From Symsagittifera roscoffensis (lineage: Eukaryota > Xenacoelomorpha > Acoela > Convolutidae): DNA of 64,000 bases. Below the pieces are notes generated by a model, which worked only from the letters and a program-made list of their open reading frames with translations, had not been told where the DNA came from and did no database searches. Made by a program: the position numbers and the translations under genes. The DNA is taken from assembly GCF_963678635.1 (NCBI RefSeq), contig NC_087062.1:67753415-67817414 (forward strand), in the 5' to 3' direction. This document shows positions 59,140 through 64,000 of this stretch, in pieces (position 1 is the first letter of the stretch; each line of letters starts with the position of its first letter).

Positions 59140-60000
59140 CATTTCGAAAATTTTATTGTTTTGAGTAATTAAGTGTTTATTTTTAATAAAAATATGTAAA
59201 AGAACCTTGTCCGAAAAAACAATACTCCTGTAAATATATTTAAAATCGTCAAGAAGTAAACACTTGGAAGAAGAGTTTTCGGCTCGGAGGTGAGAATTAT
59301 CGCTAATTTTCATTGACCGAGCAATACAAGATATGATAGCCACAATCATTTTGAGATTGAGATAAGCTAAAGAGCTATCAAAAAAATCTTGACCAATCAG
59401 TTTGCTTGAATTTTTACTCCCTACGGGATTCGAAAATTTTCTTGTTTTGAATAATTAAGGGTTTATTTTTAATGATAAATTGTAAAAGAACCTTGTCCGA
59501 AAAAATAATGCTCCTGTAAAAATATTTAGAATTGTCAAGAAGTAAACACTTGGAAAAAAATTTTTCTGCTCGGAGGTGAGAATTATCGCTGATTTTCATT
59601 GACCGAGCAATACAAGATATGATAGTCACAATCATTTTGAGATTGAGATAAGCTAAAGAGCTATCAAAAGAATCTTGACCAATCAGTTTGCTTGAATTTT
59701 CTACTCCCGACGGGATTCGAAAATTTTCTTGTTTTGAGTAATTAAGGGTTTATTTTTAATGATAAATTGTAAAAGAACCTTGTCCGAAAAAATAATGCTC
59801 CTGTAAAAATATTTAGAATTGTCAAGAAGTAAACACTTGGAAAAAAATTTTTCTGCTCGGAGGTGAGAATTATCGCTGATTTTCATTGACCGAGCAATAC
59901 AAGATATGATAGACACCATCATTTTCAGATTGAGATAAGCTAAAGAGCTATCAAAAGGATCTTGACCAATCAGATCTCTTGAATTTCCTCTTCCCGACGG
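59140..60000 (-). repeat. Three tandem ~287-bp units inside the Gypsy element
   Basis: Units at about 59140-59425, 59426-59712 and 59713-60000. Units 2 and 3 are nearly identical, unit 1 more diverged. Each carries the minus-strand reading IARSMKISDNSHLRAE. The period is not a multiple of three, so the copies change frame. They lie between RNase H and integrase. Confidence 0.85.
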
Positions 60001-60149
60001 GATATTACTATTAACGAGCGAATTAGTATTTGCAGCGACCGACAGTCTATCTACAGATATTTCAGTTACAAGATTAAAATAGTCTCTATTGGATAAACTA
60101 TTCTGAATTTTGTCGATTGAAGCGACTACGAATTCTTCGTCGTAGTAAG

Positions 60150-60490
60150 AGGGTGAAAGGCTTTGTACGAAGGTTATCTAGATAAATGGTCGGTAAAACC
60201 CATATCTTTTCCTGGTATATAGGAAATTTTAAATTTAAAAGGTTACAATATGCTTACCCAACGGTTCAATCGGCTATTCATAGTCTTAATACTATGGTTT
60301 GCCGAGAGAGCCGAAAGGAAAGCTTTATGGTCCGTAACGATTTCGAATTCTGCCACGTAAAGGCAATTTCTTAATTTTTTCTGAAGCCCACACCACGCCC
60401 AGCAGTTCCAACTTGATTGTAGAAAATTTCATTTCATGGCTGTTAACAAATCTTGAGGCAAATGCAATCGTTTTCTACTGGCCCCCTTGG
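60150..60490 (-). pseudogene. RNase H region of the Gypsy element
   Basis: Minus-strand readings IAFASRFVNSHEMKFSTIKL, ELLGVVWASEK, then FEIVTDHKAFLSALSA: conserved blocks of the Ty3/Gypsy RNase H domain, including the TDH motif. The frame is disrupted. Confidence 0.7.
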
Positions 60491-61348
60491 AATTGTTCTA
60501 AAGTTCCGCCCGGAAAAAAGATGAGAGAAGATTAATCCCCTGACGCGTGTTTGCGGTGCCAGTCGACTATTTACAAAAAAAACAATAGATTGTTAACAAA
60601 ACTTCGAAATGAAATTATTAGTTGCATTTGAGCGGGAACAGGGTGAGTTTGAAAATTCCGCCGTTATTACAGTTGGAATCTTTTAAAATCTCCTTGCGGT
60701 GAAGCCACTTCTGGTAATTTGAACTTTTGAACTCATTGGGACGTCCTTTCGAGGCTTAGTTAGCATCCTTTGTTACTGCTGCCTTGATTTTTAATCTAAT
60801 AGATCTCTCCAATGCATTCGATTCTATTGATCATTAGTTTCTGCGAAAGCTTACAATTTTTCTTTAAATGAAACTAGATGGAGAGATGACTGTATCAATG
60901 GCTGGACAAAACGATGGCTTGCTGGACGGAAAGGTGATGCATATTTGAATGAACTGCGTCCGTTCTTAGCCTCGTTTTTTCTTTTATATAGAAGTGGCTG
61001 TTTTCCGTAATATTTCCAATTGCTGTTTTTAGTTTTGCGAAGGCTGAGGAATGGTTAATGTCCCATTTTGTATACTGATTTTTTGTTTAACAGTTGACGT
61101 AGTGGAAAGCTTAAAGCTGATAAAATCGGGACAAACTTTACATATTGTTTATGGAGCCAAAGAAGGATCGCAGTTCCGAAATGTTCTGGGGTACTGGTAG
61201 GTTCTTGATGGCGTCTGCTTTACCGACCAAAAGTTGTACTCCCTGCCCCGAGATTTTAAAGAATAGAGATTCTATTTCTGACTGGAAGAACCCACATTTC
61301 CCTCATTTCACCACCATATTGTTCTTGTCCAGAATTGTTAGAATTTTA

Positions 61349-61990
61349 TTAACTTTTTTTGTGTTCCTCCAGAGGTGCCTTCAATGCCACCAAAATATCG
61401 TCTTTATAACAGTTTGCGAACGGCATGTTCTTTAAAAGTGAGTCCGTGACCCGTTGAAATTCGTTGGGCATATCACCCAGTCCGTAAAATCCAGTTAAAA
61501 ACCGATATGTTCCCGTTGTTTTGCCGCCCACAATACTGAAGTTACATTGCTTACTCGTTTTTTTGCACAATTTAAGTTGGCTATATAGATTTTTTATTAG
61601 GTCGAAGTTGCAAAACCAAACTTGTCCAGTGGGTTTTTCTGAGAATTGTAAGGCGACGTTATCTATAAGTTCATGAATAATTGGCATTTGGTATTTGTTT
61701 TTAAAAATCTGGTTATTTAACAAGTTAGAATGATAATGATTGGGCTAATGAATCCTGGTGATAACGATTGGGCTGATAACACAAGCTTCGTCACACTTTT
61801 CAAGTTTTAAAATGTGACCCTCGGTCTCCAATCTTTTTAAATCTTCATTAACTCCCGCGAATAAGTGTAAGGGGACTCTTTTCCTTTTTGCCTGAACAGG
61901 TTTAAATGGGGAATGGAAGTGTGTGACCTTGCGATTGTTAGGGATTTTTTCCACTTGAGAGAACAGTTCTTTGAAATTAATAAAAAAAAA
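61349..61990 (-). pseudogene. Reverse transcriptase region of the Gypsy element
   Basis: SPFKPVQAKRKRVPLHLFAG and LKRLETEGHILKLEKCDEAC (61745-61954), then NKYQMPIIHELIDNVALQFS, FDLIKNLYSQLKL, TGFYGLGDMPNEFQRVTDSL and the YKDDILV box (61349-61723). The catalytic DD is intact. A frameshift and stop separate the two parts. The connection motif ADAIKNLPVPQNISELRSF lies around 61,150-61,230. Confidence 0.85.
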
Positions 61991-62058
61991 TTATTAGTTG
62001 GTGAGAATGACTTAATCCACTTAATCTCGAATGGTGCTTGACTGACCGAGCAAATCGG

Positions 62059-62451
62059 CTAGGGGAATATCTTCTGCTTCACTTCGATGCCTAATTTTGG
62101 TAAGTTATCGTTCCCCAGAATATTGCGTTCGTGGTCATCAGTAATTAATAACGGCGTTTCTCCACTAACCCACCCGTTTGATTGCGTCCTAACAATGATC
62201 TTTACTCGAATATTGATGGTATCATCCGTGAAGCCGCAATACAGGTCTTTAATCCCCTTCTCCACTGGGTAGATTTTAAAGTTGGGATATGTTAGCTTAA
62301 GTTCGTGTAACACGTTTTGTTTCAAAAAGCTAACAGGACTCGCTGAGTCTACCGGAATGTTCATGTTGACGATCATTTCCCATCCCAATCCTATATTTAA
62401 CAATTTCTTGGTTTCAAGTCCATTTTCGTCGTAGATGGTTCTAACGCTCAA
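62059..62451 (-). CDS. Aspartic protease region of the Gypsy element
   Basis: 131-codon frame with VNMNIPVDSASPVSFLKQNV (active-site Asp in a D-S-A triad) and ERNILGNDNLPKLGI, the ILG flap-side motif of retroviral-type proteases. It would process Gag and Pol. Frame intact over this stretch. Confidence 0.7.
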   Translation of the reverse strand: MSVRTIYDENGLETKKLLNIGLGWEMIVNMNIPVDSASPVSFLKQNVLHELKLTYPNFKIYPVEKGIKDLYCGFTDDTINIRVKIIVRTQSNGWVSGETPLLITDDHERNILGNDNLPKLGIEVKQKIFP

Positions 62452-62490
62452 AAGTTAGAAGTCGTCTTCGTCACTCTGTCCGCATTCGTT

Positions 62491-63240
62491 TCAGGCGTTT
62501 ATCACTCCGCACATTTCTTGATTTCCACTCCACGAACTTTGCGGCGGGACGTATGTACAATTCTCAGTATTTACATAGTTATCAGATACAGTATTTACAG
62601 TGGGTAATTTGTTACGAGAATTACATGGTTTAGCGAAGTGTCCTTTGTAATTACAATTTTTACATGTTATGTTCTTCGCTGAGCATAGGTTTAGATGTCC
62701 TTTCGTAAATGGGTTCCCACATTTCAAGCACGCATCACTTCTTTCTATGTTGAGGCTTGGTTCTTTCTTGATCTAGTTGTGTGAGATAAAAATTTAAAAT
62801 TTGGCCTGTTGGTCAAGGATCTCGCCATGTTAGTCAATTTTTGGTGGTTAAAATAACCTTTTTTATCAATCGAGGCCTGGTTGAGCGCTTCTTATGTGCT
62901 TATCGTGGTAGAGAGAAGTTTCATTTGGGTTTCCGTATTCTTCACGTTACAAATGAAGATATTTCTTATTCATTCGGCTTCGTCATTGTCCCTTATGTTG
63001 CATGTGATTGCCAACTCCGTCAAGGCTCCTCAGAATTGTTCGTATGATTCCCAGTCTTTCTGTTTACGGTTTAGTAGTTTGTACCTCTCGAACGTTGTGT
63101 TAGGAGGTTTACTGAATGCTGTGTCCAGTAATGTCCAGAACTCCATAAATGAGATAGCTAAAATCTTTACCCGAGGGTTCCTCTCAGCAAAGACCCTTCT
63201 TCCTTTGCTCCCCAGTGCTGAAAACAAGTTCGGGCTGAGT
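62491..63240 (-). pseudogene. Gag region with zinc knuckles, Gypsy element
   Basis: 63030-63227 reads MEFWTLLDTAFSKPPNTTFE, RYKLLNRKQKDWESYEQF, typical Gypsy Gag core, followed out of frame by ALTELAITCNI. 62491-62727 has CKNCNYKGHFAKPC, a canonical CCHC knuckle (C-x2-C-x4-H-x4-C), preceded by an imperfect first knuckle CLKCGNPFTKGHLNLC. A frameshift or stop lies between the two parts. Confidence 0.75.
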
Positions 63241-63488
63241 TTTTGTCGGCTTCAGCTCGTCTCATCTCATTGAATTTTCTCTTTTCTTCGTTGATCCGCT
63301 TTTACTCGGCGTCTTCGTATTGTTTCATTGCGTTCTTGTTCCTCGTCTCTCTACTGGCTCTGTCTGTGTCCGACTCGCTTCCTGTGACCTGCTACAGAAT
63401 AGGAATTTGCGTTCCTGGTACCTCCGGTCCGTTGAGACTACCTATGTTCAGATTTTTTTCCGCAATTATCGCCAACTGAAATAGGTCG

Positions 63489-63506
63489 ATTCATTTGAAT
63501 GCACCA
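63489..63506 (-). promoter_or_regulatory. Primer-binding site
   Basis: Immediately inside the 5' LTR the minus strand reads TGGTGCATTCAAATGAAT; TGG pairs with the CCA end of a tRNA primer. I cannot say which tRNA. Confidence 0.6.
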
Positions 63507-63720
63507 TGAAAAATGTTCTAATTTTCTTTGTAGATATACACACTTAGTGTACAATTACCTAAAAGAATAAAACAATTAAAATAGAGTGTGAAATTAAAAC
63601 GTTCCAACACTAGCACTGAACCAACACACTATAATCGACCGATGGTCGTATCATGCAAAGTTGACAGGTATTTAATCAATACCGAAGGTCATTAGGATAG
63701 ACATAAAACACATTACAACA
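63507..63720 (-). repeat. 5' LTR
   Basis: 214 bp. On the plus strand it runs TGAAAAATGTTCTAA...TTACAACA, so it keeps TG/CA ends. The cleaner of the two LTRs. Confidence 0.85.
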
Positions 63721-64000
63721 CAGTCGTGAGTCGAACGACTTTGAAACCAAATTTTTTAAATTTTTTTATCTGTGTCGAGAAAAACCGTTTTTTGATTTTT
63801 TAATTTTAGTCTAATTTCGAGAGAATATGGTGAACGAGCAGGCTTATTTCGTTTTTCAATCAAAAAATTATCAGAAATATTCATCGGAATAGAACGAGTG
63901 ATATATCATGTTAACGCCCTTTCAATCAGGAATCGAATGATTTTAATTATTTTCTGAAAAATTGTCCCTATGTCGAGAAAAAACGGTGGGAGTTTATTGA
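63721..64000 (+). repeat. Family-A2 repeat, right piece, and a further partial copy
   Basis: CAGTCGTGAGTCGAACGACT resumes the repeat split by the LTR element, with GTGTCGAGAAAAACCG. From about 63,890 (GAGTGATATATCATGTTAAC) another A2 body runs off the window end. Confidence 0.55.

Larger units (their letters stand above)
56210..63720 (-). mobile_element. Ty3/Gypsy-type LTR retrotransposon, nearly full-length, degenerate
   Basis: 7.5 kb between two LTRs of about 215 bp, reading on the minus strand: 5' LTR, primer-binding site, gag, protease, RT, RNase H, tandem-repeat block, integrase, C-terminal ORF, polypurine tract, 3' LTR. Flanked by the 5-bp duplication CAGTC (56205-56209 and 63721-63725). 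The pol order (protease-RT-RNaseH-integrase) places it in Ty3/Gypsy. Stops and frameshifts in gag and pol show it cannot move by itself. Confidence 0.88.

Overview
This is a eukaryotic (metazoan) genomic window. Positions 537-47084 (+) hold the 3' three-quarters of one large gene, an axonemal dynein heavy chain that I recognise as DNAH10 (the inner-arm I1/f beta-type heavy chain). I could place 50 consecutive coding exons. They are GC-richer than the AT-rich introns, and splicing phase is kept across all 49 internal introns. The joined coding length is 10,428 nt, 3,475 codons plus a TAG stop. Family members are about 4,500 residues long, so roughly the first 1,000 residues, the start codon and the promoter lie upstream. 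The gene implies an animal with motile cilia or flagella. I cannot name the clade; the mobile elements (CR1-like elements with PHD fingers and a 2A peptide, MULE with FLYWCH, many MITEs) fit an invertebrate.

Protein layout: tail and linker (exons 1-12), AAA1 (12-15), AAA2 (16-19), AAA3 (20-23), AAA4 (24-27), stalk and microtubule-binding domain (28-31), AAA5 (32-37), AAA6 (38-43) and the C-terminal domain (44-50). AAA1 to AAA4 all have recognisable Walker A sequences. Two introns use GC donors. Two introns contain very short in-frame stretches with good splice sites: 6 and 15 nt before AAA3, and 21 nt in AAA4. These are candidate cassette microexons.

The introns are packed with mobile DNA. 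There are hAT-type MITEs, several with 8-bp target duplications. There are two interspersed families with subterminal inverted repeats and stem-loops at both ends, resembling non-autonomous Helentrons (HINE/DINE-1 type). A broken CR1-like non-LTR retrotransposon sits in intron 15 and a broken FLYWCH/MULE transposon in intron 44. Several tRNA-like Pol III promoter remnants are also present.

Downstream of the gene (47.2-64 kb) I see no host gene. The region holds a three-copy repeat with a tRNA-like segment, an inverted-array foldback-like element, the 5' end of a minus-strand non-LTR retrotransposon (PHD finger plus 2A peptide) interrupted by a 200-N assembly gap, a 260-bp palindromic element, and a nearly complete but degenerate minus-strand Ty3/Gypsy LTR retrotransposon (56210-63720). 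The LTR element has paired LTRs, a primer-binding site, a polypurine tract and a 5-bp target duplication, and it is inserted into a copy of one of the Helentron-like repeats.
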